The position numbers and the translations under genes were made by a program. From Whitmania pigra (Eukaryota > Annelida > Clitellata > Hirudinida > Haemopidae): 64,000 nt of DNA. The stretch spans positions 1,354,501 to 1,418,500 of the forward strand of contig JAJTWR010000398.1 of the NCBI GenBank assembly GCA_021613335.1. The letters run 5' to 3'. The notes under the pieces are model-generated. The model did not search any database. It was not told where the DNA came from and worked only from the letters and a program-made list of their open reading frames with translations. The stretch's first letter is position 1. Each line of letters starts with the position of its first letter. Shown here piece after piece: positions 24,503-37,016 of the stretch.

Positions 24503-25921
24503 CTAGAATTCGGTTTTCTTCGGCAGACTGAGTCCGACTAGGTTAGCAGATTTGTCGATCGAAAGCTCTTCTCTGGAGTAAGCATTTCGCAGCTCCTGTC
24601 GCAAAGATTTAACAAAATTATCAATTATAACTTGCACCTTTTAGTGCAAGGATGGTAAAGCTCACATTAAGTTTTCTTGAATTTTCCAAAAGGCAAAGAT
24701 AGGTTTCAGCAAGATAATTCATCTCGTTTTCATCCTTGCAATGTTTCCTGCTAGTGACATCATGGCTTCTGAACTGACCCATGAAGTAAGCATAGAGAGG
24801 AGAGTCCTTCACACAAGCCTGGAGTGATAATTTGTAGGATGTCACCTTAACTCGTAATAATGCTTAATACGTTAACTTTTTATGTGTTAGGGATTCAGAA
24901 AATAGCAATTGTTTGTCGAAGCGATTTGTGTATGATTATCAAGAGTATGTCAGGCCAACCAATCGTGTATTGCTCCTTCCAAAAGTAATAGAGAATGAAT
25001 TAATTATATAAATAATTTGAGTGAGAAAGTGCGGATCGTTATTATTCTTTATCCGTTAAAACCATGTTTTTTTAAAAAATGCTTTAAGGTATCTTTAAAT
25101 TCATATTCAATTGGATTACCAGATTTCAAGTTGATAGTTACATTTTATTATCAACTAACTTTATCAATTATTATTATTGCTGTTATTAATATTATTATCA
25201 ACTGCTAAAGTAAAACCCAAACCACTTCAATCAAATCATATAAAATCTCTATAAATAAAAAAACATTATTTTTCACTTAACCTAGTCCTTTGCTAGTCAG
25301 CTCTTCAATCAATCCAACATTTGCAATTTTTTATACAAAATTATACCTTAATGCTGATTTAATTGTTATGTCTATAACATGTTTAAGTTCAGAAGTGGGT
25401 CAAATTAAACTTTATTTGGTAAAAAGAATATTAAAATCCCTTTTGCCAAAGTTTTAATGATTTTAAAGTTTCAAAAATTCAGATTTATTATGTGTTCAGG
25501 TTACTGCTCACAAGCGGATACAAGACAAAGTTTTAAAGTGAATTAGATCAGAAAGGCTTTCTGTTTTGTCATTGCAAGTCATGTAATGGAACACTTGTTC
25601 ATACATTTATTGTCTTGCAGTCTTGCAAAAAGAACAAAAACAATGAATACGTTTTTTTTATAATTTTTGACCATGAGATATTTAAAACTAATTTTTTAAA
25701 ACGTTGTTAAGTTATTTTGATATTTCTTTTACCTTGGATGCAGATGCATTTTATAGATGGTCTCTACTTACAAATTCGATTTGCAGGCACCAAAAATATA
25801 TGCAGAACTGTTCTGACTAGAAGCAGTAATAACATCTTTAATCTAAAGAAACCATCTAAATTACCTGATCTACTTGAATAAGTTTCAACTCTTGAACGAG
25901 TCTGCGCAGCAAATTCGCCAT
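24503..25921 (-). CDS. FMC1: FMC1 homologue, mitochondrial ATP-synthase assembly factor
   Basis: FMC1 (C7orf55) is a small LYR-like mitochondrial protein that works with the F1 assembly factor ATPAF2. Three phase-0 exons: 25921-25865, 24818-24666 and 24595-24503; 100 residues against 113 in human. Conserved features are LLRRLVQELKLIQ at the N terminus, SPLYAYFMGQFRSHDVTSR, the signature TYLCLLENSRKL (human TYLCLLRSIRKH) and the C-terminal ANLVGLSLP (human AGLVGLKLP). Exon 3 is only 93 bases, and the first exon codes just 19 residues, so neither stands out as an open frame. The gene is head-to-head with CBL (429 bases between start codons) and tail-to-tail with the haem transporter. The gene set does not imply a shared pathway, although haem and ATP synthase both concern mitochondria. 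Confidence 0.87.
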
Positions 25922-26350
25922 AGTTTCTGTTAGTCCTTTTCAAATAAAATGTCATTGAAGAAAAGCGATATGAGTTAACTTTTAAAATCCAAACAACACA
26001 ATTAACTAATCCCACAATTTTATAGAATCAATGTAAATATAAAATATAAATTGCACGTAGGAAAGGCTATTTTAAATAAATTATATTAACATTTAATTAA
26101 GAAATATTGCTTTAATATTTGTTATGTCGTATTAATTATAATCAAATGTAAACATTATCAAAATTGAAATAATACAATTTTATTTAAATAAACACATTTT
26201 AAAGTTTAGATACACCATTAACTTTTAAAAATAATGTTTGTTTTTAATTTTATATCCCCAAACCAGGAAGTTAGGCTGATAGACTGAGACTCTCGATGTT
26301 TTGATATTTAGCTAGAAAATAATTGACTACATATATTCTGTTTGTTTCAA
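25922..26350. promoter_or_regulatory. Shared upstream region of FMC1 (-) and CBL (+)
   Basis: Only 429 AT-rich bases separate the two divergent start codons, so both promoters must lie here or in untranslated exons. I see no convincing TATA or Inr motif. Confidence 0.5.
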
Positions 26351-29300
26351 ATGTCAAACAAATTTCAGTCAAGTAGTAACGGTATGGGACCTTCTCTAAG
26401 AGAGTTTCTGCTTGGACTCATCCAAAGATCCCAGCCATCACATAAATTGCCCTGTGTTGATAAAAAATCGGTTGAAAAAATTGGTAAAGAAGTGGAGAAA
26501 GTACTTAAACTATGCTCACAAAAGTTAGAAAACTAGAATTTGATTGTTAATTATGTGATTGTTGCAACATCACAGTATGATCAATGATTGGCCAGCGAGA
26601 TCTAACGTAATAATTAACCAATTTATTACTTTTAGCAAAATGAACTTGAAAAATTCTCCTCCGTTCATATTGGATATTCTTCCCGATACCATGCTCCACA
26701 TCAAACTCATCCAATCCGTACATGACGAGCTGTACCTTTCCAACAACGAATATTTTGTAATCTTTATCGACAACTTGAACAAAAAGCTCAAAAGCTGCAT
26801 TGAACTCTTTAAAACGAACAAAGTTTGTTTCCAATCTTTGCCACCCAGATGTAGAAGCATCAGCGAACTATTGTTTAATGCCTTTATTTTTTGCAGGAAC
26901 GAATGTTTGAAGAGGGCTCGGCTGGTAGGAGAAGCCTCATTAAATTGTCTTTAGTATTTTCGCACATGTTGGCCGAGGCCAAGGCCATTTTTCCGAACGG
27001 GTCTTACATCGGCGACGGCTTCAGAATCACAAAAAACGATGCAGCTGACTGGTGGAAAAAATCATTTCCAAATCAGTTCGTTTTTTGCGAATTTATAAAA
27101 ATTATTTATTTTTATTGTTTTATTTTTATTTATTTATTTATAAAAATTATTTATTTTCATGAATATGAACATTAAACGAGTAATTCCCGAGTAATAAGCT
27201 TGAACCTCGGTAGGCTCGAGTGCAAATATTTTTTAATTGTTGATTTAACAATCCATCCAAAATGAAGAAAACCGATAATTTTTTAATTCGTCTTAGAATA
27301 ATAGTTTCTTGGAAGAACTTCCGACCGACGTTTAATTTGATCCACAACATCGGAACTCCCCTCGAATGTGCTGCCCTTAAGACGACAATCGACCTGACAC
27401 TCAACGATTACATCTCCATTTTTGAATTCGATGTATTCACCAGGTTGATGATCTGTTAATTAAAAACATTTAATAAAATGATAATCAATTAATTATGATA
27501 ACATGCTACGATATTGTTATGGAACATTATTTTTGGAATATTCGTTGGTTGTTTGATGAGAATGCTAGCGAATGGCTGGCGACAAAGCTCGCCAAAGTGT
27601 TGAAGGATAATTGCTTGGTAATGTGGTGTTGCAGGCTCTTCCAGCCTTGGAAAACCCTCCTTAGGAATTGGAATGTTTTGGCTGTCACTCACCCAGCTTA
27701 TGTTGCTTTCCTGACTTACGACGAGGTCAAGGCTCGGCTCCAGCAGTACGTGGACAAACCTGGGAGGTGGATGAATTTTGTTATTCATGGCACAATTGAT
27801 TAATCATTATTCATGAATATTAATTAATCGTTATTCGTGAATTTTTGATCAAATTGTAACAATTTAATTGTTGTCATGAATTTTTTTATTCATGGTTCAA
27901 TTAATTGTGAATTATGGTTCATGAATAACTAGTACTAAACATATTTATTTGTTATTATGAATTTTATGAATATTTAATTAAAATTGTTGTCATGAATTTC
28001 ATTTACATGCAAATTAATTATTTCTTTATTCGTGGCTGTTTGATTAAATTGATATTATTAAATTTTATTAGCAAAGAATTCTGTTCGCTCATGTGTGGCT
28101 GAACTAAGGCCATGATTTGACTAATTATACTCGTGTGTGAGGATGAATGTGCATAATGTGGGAGAATGTCCGCAACCATTAAAAATCATTATAAAATATT
28201 AAGAATCATCATCATAATCATCATGTCGGACTTTTTATTATTATGGACCCAATCGAAAAATCTGGATATTCATCTTTATAATAATTAATATTAATATCAT
28301 AATCATAATCATAAAATTATTTGTGTCAACAAGTGATTTCCTTCATCCATATTGCTTATCAATAAATAATATTAACTATTATTACTACTACTATTAATTA
28401 TTTATGAACTATTAGGTTTACTGTGATTTTTAAGAACAGAATTGGGATTGTTAAGCAAAAAATTAATTGTTAAATAAGGTCGATGTAATTGCAAAGTTCT
28501 GATTGTTCCTGAGCATGAAAATTATTTCTTATAATTACGTGTTCTAGCTCTGGGCTCAATGCTGAATGCATTTAACCGAGAGTACTTGTATGAAATGATT
28601 TTCAGATAATTAATTAGTCGATGATTAATTTAGTTACAATGATTACTTGATCTTTATTTATTACCTAATTATTTATTTCCCTTTGATATTCATAATTTTT
28701 AAAATTCTTAATTTTTTGTGAGAAATTTTGCTTTTTTGTTGAGATGAAATTACTATGGACCAGGAAGTTATTTTTGGCTTGGGAGGTTCAATTTGCTTTG
28801 GTTGTATTGGTTAGAATTATGTAATTAGATTATACTTTCCTGAAGTCTATAACTGCCTTAATCTTCGATAAACACAACTTCATGGTCTCATGACACTGAA
28901 GTAGTCTTTTGCATAGTTGTTAATTAATTGTCAATTAACATATTAATTAATCAAGTTGTTAATTAATTGTCAATTAACATATTAATTAATCAAGTTGTTA
29001 ATTAATTGTCAATTAACATATTAATTAATCAAGTTGTTAATTAATTGTCAATTAACATATTAATTAACAAATAAATAATACATACATTCGCCTCAAGTCT
29101 ACTACCAATTGTCTTCTCTCATTTTGCTACCCTATCAACCCATCCAGAATTAAATTTCCTTTTTTAAATTTCCAGTTACGTTTTCCGTCTGAGCTGCACC
29201 AGACTTGGGCAGTGGGCAATTGGTTATGTGACTACGGAGGGTCAGATACTGCAAACCATACCCCAGAACAAGTCCTTAGGTCAAGCACTGCTGGATGGCC

Positions 29301-29481
29301 AACGAGAAGGATTGTAAGTTTTGACGTGCGTTGCCACTGTTGTGGAATTTTTGTCGCCTGTCGTTCTTGTTTGCTTCTGGAGGTGGTGTGTTTTCGATTT
29401 TATCGGAGATTTGATTGGGTGTTATTTGTTGCTGCTGGGTTTCTGCAGAATAGAAGAATACACTCACAGAAGTGTTGTTAA

Positions 29482-29515
<34 letters not shown>

Positions 29516-31838
29516 TTGGGTAAATAATGAAAACTGTCTGTCTGAGTGGCTTGTGAACATTGTCTGCTTTAAAAATCAGCATGTGAACTTGTGCATTTTT
29601 CAATGAACAAACATCAAATGCAACCAAGCAACATGCAGGAAGGAAGTAAACGGCACAGCTAAAAATGGATATGCTAATAGCCTCAGAAGCAGACGATTTT
29701 AAGCAATTACACAACCCAGACTGTTACAAGCAGACCCGCATGTCTACTTTGTATGCAATGCTAATCTCGTTCTTCTTTCTTTTTTAAAATAAAAATCTGT
29801 ATTTTTCAAGGCTGTTGTTTTGGTGAATGCAAGTTTTTAAGAAAACTCTTAGATTTAGTTTCATAATTTGAAGGTTTGCATAGCCTGGTAGCTGCTTTTG
29901 AATTGGTTACTTAAAGAAAGTGTTATCTATTTATGGAATGCCCATGGTTGTGCAATAATAAATCCCATAATTTGTGGATCAAAATTAATTTGAATCTTCT
30001 GGCAGAACTAGTTATAGCCACATCTGATTTGCAATGTCATATGATTATTCACATGCATCTCTCTAAATCGATGCCCAATCACAATTCACTGCAGTCAATG
30101 TAATGATCTTATCATTTGACATTTTTGATGCCTATTCATTTATTTCATTTATTATATTTGTTGTATTTATTTATTTATTTATTTATTATATTTGTTGTAT
30201 TTATTTATTTATTAATTTTGCCAATTCTATTTTTCTTTAAAAGCCTGTCTCTTTTTCTGTGGTTGACCTTTCGATATTTATTAGCATTTACTCTTATGTT
30301 AATTTTATTATCCTTTTCCGTAAATTGTTTCTCCAATTGCATTATTTGACGAATTAATATTCCCCCCACAAAAAGTTACAAATATCCTGACGGAAGATCA
30401 GTCAACCCAGAGATTTCCTGCCTCACGGAGGATTCTGCCGGCGGACACATCAGGGTTTCCGAGGAGCAGTACGAGCTCTACTGCGAAATGGGCTCCACTT
30501 TTCAACTCTGCAAGATCTGTGCGGAGAATAACAAAGACATTAAGATCGAACCGTGCGGTCATCTCATGTGCACTCCATGCCTGGTGCATTGGCAGGTCGT
30601 CATTCGTTTTCTTTGGCTTTGTGAATAAAATTTATTTATTTTAAATTTGGTAATTGGCACCGATTGAATGATTGCAAGTAGAGTAGCCAGTGAAGACGTT
30701 CTATTGAAATCAGACATTACCAACCGGTAATCGTTACCGTCTGCTCTGCACTAGATTTTAAAAATCAATTTTCATAACCATGACAGACGATGACAGCGAT
30801 GATGCAATTTATTTAATCGACGGAGTTTGATCTGATCACAGGATTCCAATGGTATCGGTTGTCCTTTCTGTCGATCAGAGATAAAAGGCACCGAGGCAGT
30901 GATCGTGGATCCGTTCGACGCTCAGGGAAAGCCGGAATCGAACCAGAAGATGGATTCAAGGAAAGAAAAGAAATCAGACGACGAGGACACTTCCTTTGAT
31001 GTCAGTTTTCTGGTGTCTTTGAACAATTTGAAACCCGTGCTACTATTTTCTGACATATAGAAAAAATGAACGGCCTTTAAAAGTTTTTAAAATTCATTCA
31101 AATTAAATTCAATTCAAGTCAAAATTCATAAAATAAATTACATTCTCATTGATTAGGTTTGTTTAATTCATTTTTCCTCCAAAAGATTCATCGAATAATT
31201 AATGAATATTTATAAAATAATTCATTAGCATTCACAAAACATTTCCTAGCTCCGTCGACATTTTACAGGAACCCGAGAATTGGACGCTTCCAAACAGGCC
31301 GAAGGATCAAGTCACGAGAAAGTCGAAGTCCTTCAATCGACCGATGTCTCAACTTCTTCCCCCTATTCCACGGAGACATAATGTCATGGGGGCATCACCA
31401 AGCTGCTCACCATTAACCACCAGGTTTGCTCCTGCTGAAGATGATGACAAGGATGATGATGATGATGATGTTGGTGTTGTGCTGATGTTTCGAGATGGTG
31501 CATCGTAAATGTTGTCTCAAATTTTTCTTTAAATCTTTAAATAATTTGCCACTGTCAAATGATGTTTACTGATGAGAGATTAATGTTTTGAATAATTAAG
31601 GTAAAATAATAAAGGAAGAGAAAGTTTATTAAATTATCGAATACTAATGAATTATTGAATATTAATGAATATTTGTTAAAAAAAAATTATTAGGAAGGGT
31701 GTACCTCCCATTCCCAGCAGTCCAGGTTTGGGGTGCTCATCCCAGTCTGATTGCGAACTCAATCTTGCAGGTAAGTATTGGCTTCAGACCCTTTCGATTT
31801 ATTTTTTAAATCTTTGTTTAATTTGGCAAAGGAAAAGG

Positions 31839-31874
<36 letters not shown>

Positions 31875-32109
31875 GTGCATTTATATAGTACCGTATGATA
31901 AATAGTAGTATTTGTAATTAATAAAAAAAAATAATTAAATAATTTTAGATCTGGCCCCGAGATCAGAGTGTGTTTCTGTTCCAGAAGTATATTTAGGTAA
32001 GTAGCCTACATGTCTAAAGTGACATTTGCTGGGATAATATAATAATAATAATAATATATAATAATAATAATAATAATATAATAATAATAATATAATAATA
32101 ATAATAATA

Positions 32110-32141
<32 letters not shown>

Positions 32142-33137
32142 TAATAATAATAATAATAATATAATAATAATATAATAATAATAATAATAATAATAATTAG
32201 TAATAACAACAACAACAATAATAATAATATTATAATAATATTAATTCCTATGCACCAATAACAAGCAGTCACTGCCATTAAAACGTTGCCCTTGCAAAAT
32301 ACTCACAAAATTTATTAATTAATCAGCTGGTTTATTACTGGCAGTATTATTGTGATAATAAATGCTAGAACATGATTTTTTTTACATCCTGGTTTGTTAA
32401 CTGCAGCTGTCACTGCCAGGGAAATTCCACACAGGAGCAGGCCAATCAAGGACAAATACTCTGTTCCCGACATGACCAAAAAGATATTTAATGAGTGAGT
32501 ACTTTTTATTTTTGCAAACCATGCTCACTTTCATGTTGCATTCTAATGGTTTTTCTTCGAGTTCTTTGTGCATATTGTGATTTCTCAGTTTGTGTATTTG
32601 GTCGATCTTCTGAGTTCTTCTCTCCCGTATCGGTAGGAACCGACGGCACTTTAATTACTCAAACATTTGCATAGCAATCCCTGGCTGGCAGTGCTGGCTG
32701 GGTTGAGAACACGATGCATCGTGACTACTGCCTCAACTGCAGCTTGAAGGTGCCCGGAAATCGCAGCTAACCTGCATTCCGATTGATAATCGTCATAATT
32801 CATCAATTACTAAACCAGAGAGGAAGATCGGCACTTGAACGAACTGAGATCGTCGAGCGACTCTCCGATCTTGAACGGCAGATCGAAATCATCTTCTTCG
32901 TCTTCGTCTCCCCCTGCCGCCAACTCGGAAAACTCCGACTACGACAATCGACAATTCAACGACGACGGGAGTTGTGTCGCTCGCGACTTGAACTCAAAGG
33001 CCAAAGAACTCGTGTCCGAAGGCTTCAAGATCGAAGACGCACTCAAAGCCCTGAGGATCATCGACGACGTCGAAAAGGCTCGACAGATCATGCTTCAGTT
33101 TCCTTCTTGTGCTTTCGGCGCGGACAAAAAGCACTAG
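26351..33137 (+). CDS. CBL: CBL E3 ubiquitin ligase
   Basis: CBL binds phosphotyrosine on activated receptor kinases and ubiquitinates them. Thirteen exons keep phase: 26351-26523, 26636-26822, 26897-27075, 27297-27443, 27635-27766, 29176-29313, 30376-30595, 30842-31000, 31269-31423, 31694-31770, 31949-31996, 32407-32494, 32819-33137; 673 residues. The TKB domain has the four-helix part ([15 protein letters not shown]), an EF-hand with [12 protein letters not shown], and the SH2 segment [19 protein letters not shown] with Arg277. The linker [16 protein letters not shown] keeps the regulatory Tyr354. The RING is complete: Cys364, 367, 379, His381, Cys384, 387, 399, 402. Short proline motifs follow ([17 protein letters not shown]), then a C-terminal UBA-like domain (about 624-662). 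It is closer to vertebrate c-CBL/CBL-B layout than to short CBL-C. Confidence 0.96.
28917..29068. repeat. 39-bp minisatellite, four copies
   Basis: Four near-identical 39-bp units (ttgttaattaattgtcaat, then taacatattaattaatcaag) lie in CBL intron 5. Each unit holds the partial palindrome TTAATTAATTG/CAATTAA, so it can fold into hairpins. Confidence 0.93.
31839..31872. repeat. (AAT)n microsatellite
   Basis: About eleven AAT units lie in a CBL intron. Confidence 0.85.
32036..32234. repeat. (AAT)n microsatellite with AATAT slips
   Basis: Nearly 200 bases of AAT repeat lie in the CBL intron between exons 11 and 12. They have the same ATAT-slip structure as the array in CTDSP. The minus-strand open frame here (Ile/Leu/Tyr runs) is a by-product. 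Confidence 0.93.
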
Positions 33138-34144
33138 GGCCGTCTCAAAGTCTCCGTTCGGTCGACCGGATCGTTCGGTCGTTTGCCTTGAATCTTTTAT
33201 TTGGTCGAAGCGATTCGATTTTTATGTCAAACGCCATCGCGTTAATCAAGACTTCTTGCGTTGGTTTTATGAAGCTTCGTTCGTTTTTTTATTATTCTAA
33301 GAGAGTTGTAAAATATTATTTTCCGTTGTCTTTATTTTCCATTTATTTTTATTTTCTTTTTTTTTTGTCGTAAAGATTTTCCATGCGACCCGATCCGTTC
33401 GTGTCTTGTCATTATTATTGTATTCCTCGTAAAGCCATCGCGGGTAACACTTGAAACATGTGCTTTGTAACGCAGCCTGCACTATTTTTTAACTCGGAAT
33501 TATTCCAATAAATTTTTACATTTTCTTGAATGAAGTTTTAATCTTGTACTCTTTTGTTTTATATAAGTGTTCATCAAAATATCTGCTCGGATTGTAAATT
33601 TGAAGTTGTATAATTGATTGATTATAATTAATAACATTAATAAACGTTGATGCCGAATGATTAAAATTGCGCAGAGTAACTCGCACCGAGTTGTATTTCA
33701 AAGTGGTAAAAAGCATATTACAGAATCAACATGAGTTACATCGCTGATTGGTCAGCACTGTGATCCAATAGCGGGGTTCACTAATGGGGATTTCCAAGTA
33801 CTGCTACCAAGGGAGGCGTAACTTCTCAGCCGTAATACGGTAATACGAAAGTGCAGTTTTTTTTTCTGAGGTTTTTCTGAGTTAAGATCATCCCGATATT
33901 TTGCTTGCTTGTCATTATTTACATTTTACGCTTGAAATGCTGAAGCAATGTTGAAAACTCGTTGAATTCGTGCAAAACCGAATTATACTTGCGAATACTC
34001 AAATATTGACACAAAAAAAGCACATAATTCATTACGTAGAAGAAGTTGCGAGCTAATTAAGTTCCACCACTAATTAAATCACCAATTGTGATATCACAAA
34101 TTGTCCGACTTGCCAGAACCTGATGCTGTCATGAAATTTTCATG
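33138..34144. other. CBL 3' UTR and spacer
   Basis: The CBL 3' UTR probably runs to about 33530. The rest is non-coding spacer before the convergent orphan gene. I see nothing else. Confidence 0.5.
33507..33512 (+). promoter_or_regulatory. Polyadenylation signal of CBL
   Basis: AATAAA lies about 370 bases after the CBL stop. It is followed by TTTT/TCTT-rich sequence. Confidence 0.6.
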
Positions 34145-35422
34145 TCAGAGTTTCGGCTTAACCATAGGCCTTCGAACGTCCCTGAAACTTTTGGCGCGCA
34201 ATTCGTTGATCGTTGTGGTCGAAGTGAATTTCGTTTCTGTTTTCTTTCGACGATGCCTGTGACCTTTCCTGTCATGTTTAGCCATTTTCCTCACCGTGGA
34301 ACGACTTTTTTTCTTCGAGTGTCTGCTCGACGTGTGCGAATTGTGCTTCGAGCGGTGCAGATTCTTCAGCTTTTCCCAGATGATTGAACTCCATTTGCCT
34401 GTCCCGTTTGACCTTTTGCTCTTCTCTGCGCTTGTATTGTTGCTTCTTTTTTTGACTTTTCGATGACTTTGCGATGGTTTTTTAAGTAAATAGGAGCTAG
34501 CAAAGAAAGTCGATGGGACATTGTCCACGGTTTTATGGAATTCCTTTTGAGTACATCTTGGAGTTGGACATTTCTCTTTCAGGCCGCGGTTTAGCGGGGC
34601 CTCCCTGTGTGTCATATCGACCATCGTAGCTTTATGAGAACCTTTAGGAGGGTTTGCAATCGTTCCTTTCTCTACCATGACTTTGTGCGCTCTACGTCCA
34701 GAATAGGGAGAATTGTCTCTCGATGACTTTCCTCTCTTGACGCGACCAGTAGGACTCAAGTTCAGATCTTGCATGTTGTCAACGAGAAAATTCCTTTCCT
34801 TGAATCGTTCGAGGTTTGCAGACTTCGGTCGGACCATGGGCAACCTTTGGTATATTTCCGGAGCTTGAACGACGCCGTCTTTTATACTGGGATCTGGAAC
34901 GGAATCATTGGATTGTTCTACATATACGTTTGTTTCTATGCCTTTGTCAGCTTTTGGGAGCGCGTGTTGCATCTGCGGTACATCATCAACTGTCGGAGTT
35001 TTTTGTGAATACACGTCCGTCAACGATGCCAGCCTTTTGCTCCAATAGGCGCCTTCGTCAATAAGGGTGCTATGCTCAAAGGATCCTCGCCTATAATATC
35101 CATCCGAAGGAGCTCGCTGATAGTTACTTATCGCGCTGGATTTATTGGAGTCAGGAAAGCACTTGTACAGATAGTTGGCCTTGCCGGCTCTCCTGACACA
35201 AGAAGCGTCAATGGCACAGGAGCAACGGGGGTACTTGTCATCTCTGTGATGTCTGGACGACTTCTCTGGCATGCGGGCTTCTTTATAGTAACATTTGTTG
35301 TTCGTCATGGCTTTGGTGCAGTGTCGACACTTGCAGTTGCTCAGGATCATCGGCTTCAAGTGGTAGTCTCCATCTCTGAGACTTTCGCGATGGCTTCTGG
35401 AACATTTTTTGCAATCGCACAT
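34145..35422 (-). CDS. Intronless basic orphan protein, 425 residues
   Basis: I do not recognise this gene. A single uninterrupted frame of 425 codons in an AT-rich genome is far longer than chance allows. There is no signal peptide or transmembrane segment. The first about 75 residues carry paired cysteines (MCDCKKCSRS, CKCRHC, RCSCAIDASC). The middle is mixed, with a short Pro/Val-rich part. The last about 130 residues are extremely basic (Lys/Arg/His/Ser clusters such as KKRSNNTSAEKSKRSNG and HDRKGHRHRRKKTETK), which suggests nucleic-acid or acidic-partner binding, for example in the nucleus. It resembles the 45.8-64 kb cluster in being intronless, on the minus strand, cysteine-containing and Lys-rich, but I see no alignable module. 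Start choice: the first ATG of the frame. Confidence 0.72.
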   Translation of the reverse strand: MCDCKKCSRSHRESLRDGDYHLKPMILSNCKCRHCTKAMTNNKCYYKEARMPEKSSRHHRDDKYPRCSCAIDASCVRRAGKANYLYKCFPDSNKSSAISNYQRAPSDGYYRRGSFEHSTLIDEGAYWSKRLASLTDVYSQKTPTVDDVPQMQHALPKADKGIETNVYVEQSNDSVPDPSIKDGVVQAPEIYQRLPMVRPKSANLERFKERNFLVDNMQDLNLSPTGRVKRGKSSRDNSPYSGRRAHKVMVEKGTIANPPKGSHKATMVDMTHREAPLNRGLKEKCPTPRCTQKEFHKTVDNVPSTFFASSYLLKKPSQSHRKVKKRSNNTSAEKSKRSNGTGKWSSIIWEKLKNLHRSKHNSHTSSRHSKKKSRSTVRKMAKHDRKGHRHRRKKTETKFTSTTTINELRAKSFRDVRRPMVKPKL

Positions 35423-37016
35423 TTTTCCACACTCTTACGTTGATAGTAGACCCGTCGGTTGAGATTGAAAGGGTCCCAAGCAACCTGCTTTCTTCTCAGA
35501 CTGACTCATCTCTTCCTATGTTGTTGTTCGAATCCTCGAGAAGGACAGCTTATTTCAGCAGTTCGACGGTAAACATCCTTGATTTTAAGCGATAAAACTT
35601 AAGTTTAGTTTTTTGTTGTTGTGGGTTTGACCTCGTCAGCTGTCAGATGAAATTTCGATGGAATGAAGTTTCATAAGTGAAATTGAACTGTCATGCCTTT
35701 GCGGTTTGGCATTAGATCCAATCTTTTATTTCTTTTCTTTAGAAGCTTTAGAAAAGCTTTTCAGAGAAAAAGGTCTCTCGTGCTAAATTTTACTTTCAGG
35801 ATTGGGTGTGCCTTTCTCGTTGGTTCTTGTTAAAGATTCGTTGAAATGAAATTCTAAAGAATTTAACCTGAATTTAAATTTATTAGAACTTGCAAGCCAT
35901 TATTTAAGTAAAAATACTAAAATACAAATTCGAAGTATCTTTAACCTTGTACCTCACTGATGCGAAATAGGGCACATTTAATCATAACTTCACGAGCTAT
36001 TTTGCGATAAATATTTGCTTCCGTGTCTTAACGTTATAAACGTTTTTTTTTAACAATTTCAGAGACGTTAGTGTTAATATTTTTCATAATTTGTTAAGGT
36101 ATGGGTATATATTATTTTTATGTTAATAAATTATAATAAATAAATTGCTTACAATTAATGACTAGAAGCAAGTGCGGTCGTGAGTAAAAATATTAATGAT
36201 TAAGTTCTAAATATTAACAACAAGAACAACAAACATTAACAACACAAAAATTACTAATAATTACGGTCACAACTTTGAATAATAACACGAACTTTATGAC
36301 ATTATTATGAATTACATTAAGTAATTGATAGCATTTAATTATTAAAATCATATAAAAGTGATGTGAAGATTATAATGTTCTAAAAGCGAGCGATACTGCC
36401 CACAAGAAATGTTATCGGCAACTGATAAACTCAGAACTTCTTAATTTGTCCAAAGTCTCTCGCACTGATAAGACTGACTCAGAAAGTTCAATTCAATAGA
36501 TTAAGGGTCTCAATTAGTTGGTTTTTTTCCCTCTTGACACATTTAATTTTTAATATTTAATTGGCAATTGTCGGTTACTTGTTTTTGCTGTTTTGATGGT
36601 ATTTTTTCAGATATTTTTAGATTAAAAATTATTTAAATTTTTTTTCCAGAACAAGAGATGTTAAGCGTAAAATCGATTTTGTTTACAAAACATACACAGC
36701 AAGACCGAAAATAAGCGCACGTCATTGGGTGTGTTCTGTTGTCGACGATTACACTAAAATAAAATTAAAATTTTTTTCTTACCAATTTTTAATGATGCAT
36801 CCAGTCATTCATTTGCCTTCACATCCCATAACAGTACGCATACTTTGCACAGACAGAAACGCTTTTCGCTCACTTTCATGTTTGTATCTTACTCGAATCA
36901 TCTTTGCCTCAAAGTGTGACATAACATAATTTTTTTTTAGATTTTCTTCTCACATCGAGTGCAGCTTCTTCGTGAGTCTTTTGACTTCCTCATCGGAGAA
37001 CACCGCGATTTGTGAG
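35423..37016. other. Spacer upstream of the orphan gene and of DPP4
   Basis: This is a divergent promoter region for the 425-residue orphan (-) and DPP4 (+). It is AT-rich, and I see no gene. Confidence 0.5.

Noticed and set aside
26547..26860. Two minus-strand frames of about 95 codons
   Set aside because: Both are antisense shadows of CBL exon 2.
32006..32278. Minus-strand open frame of Ile/Leu/Tyr runs
   Set aside because: It is produced by the (AAT)n microsatellite in a CBL intron.
32783..33373. 196-codon plus-strand frame
   Set aside because: It overlaps the last CBL exon in a different frame; the CBL frame carries the UBA-like domain.
35521..35550. GTTCGAATCC string resembling a tRNA T-loop
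   Set aside because: The flanking bases do not form the T stem or an acceptor stem, and no D or anticodon arm is found upstream.
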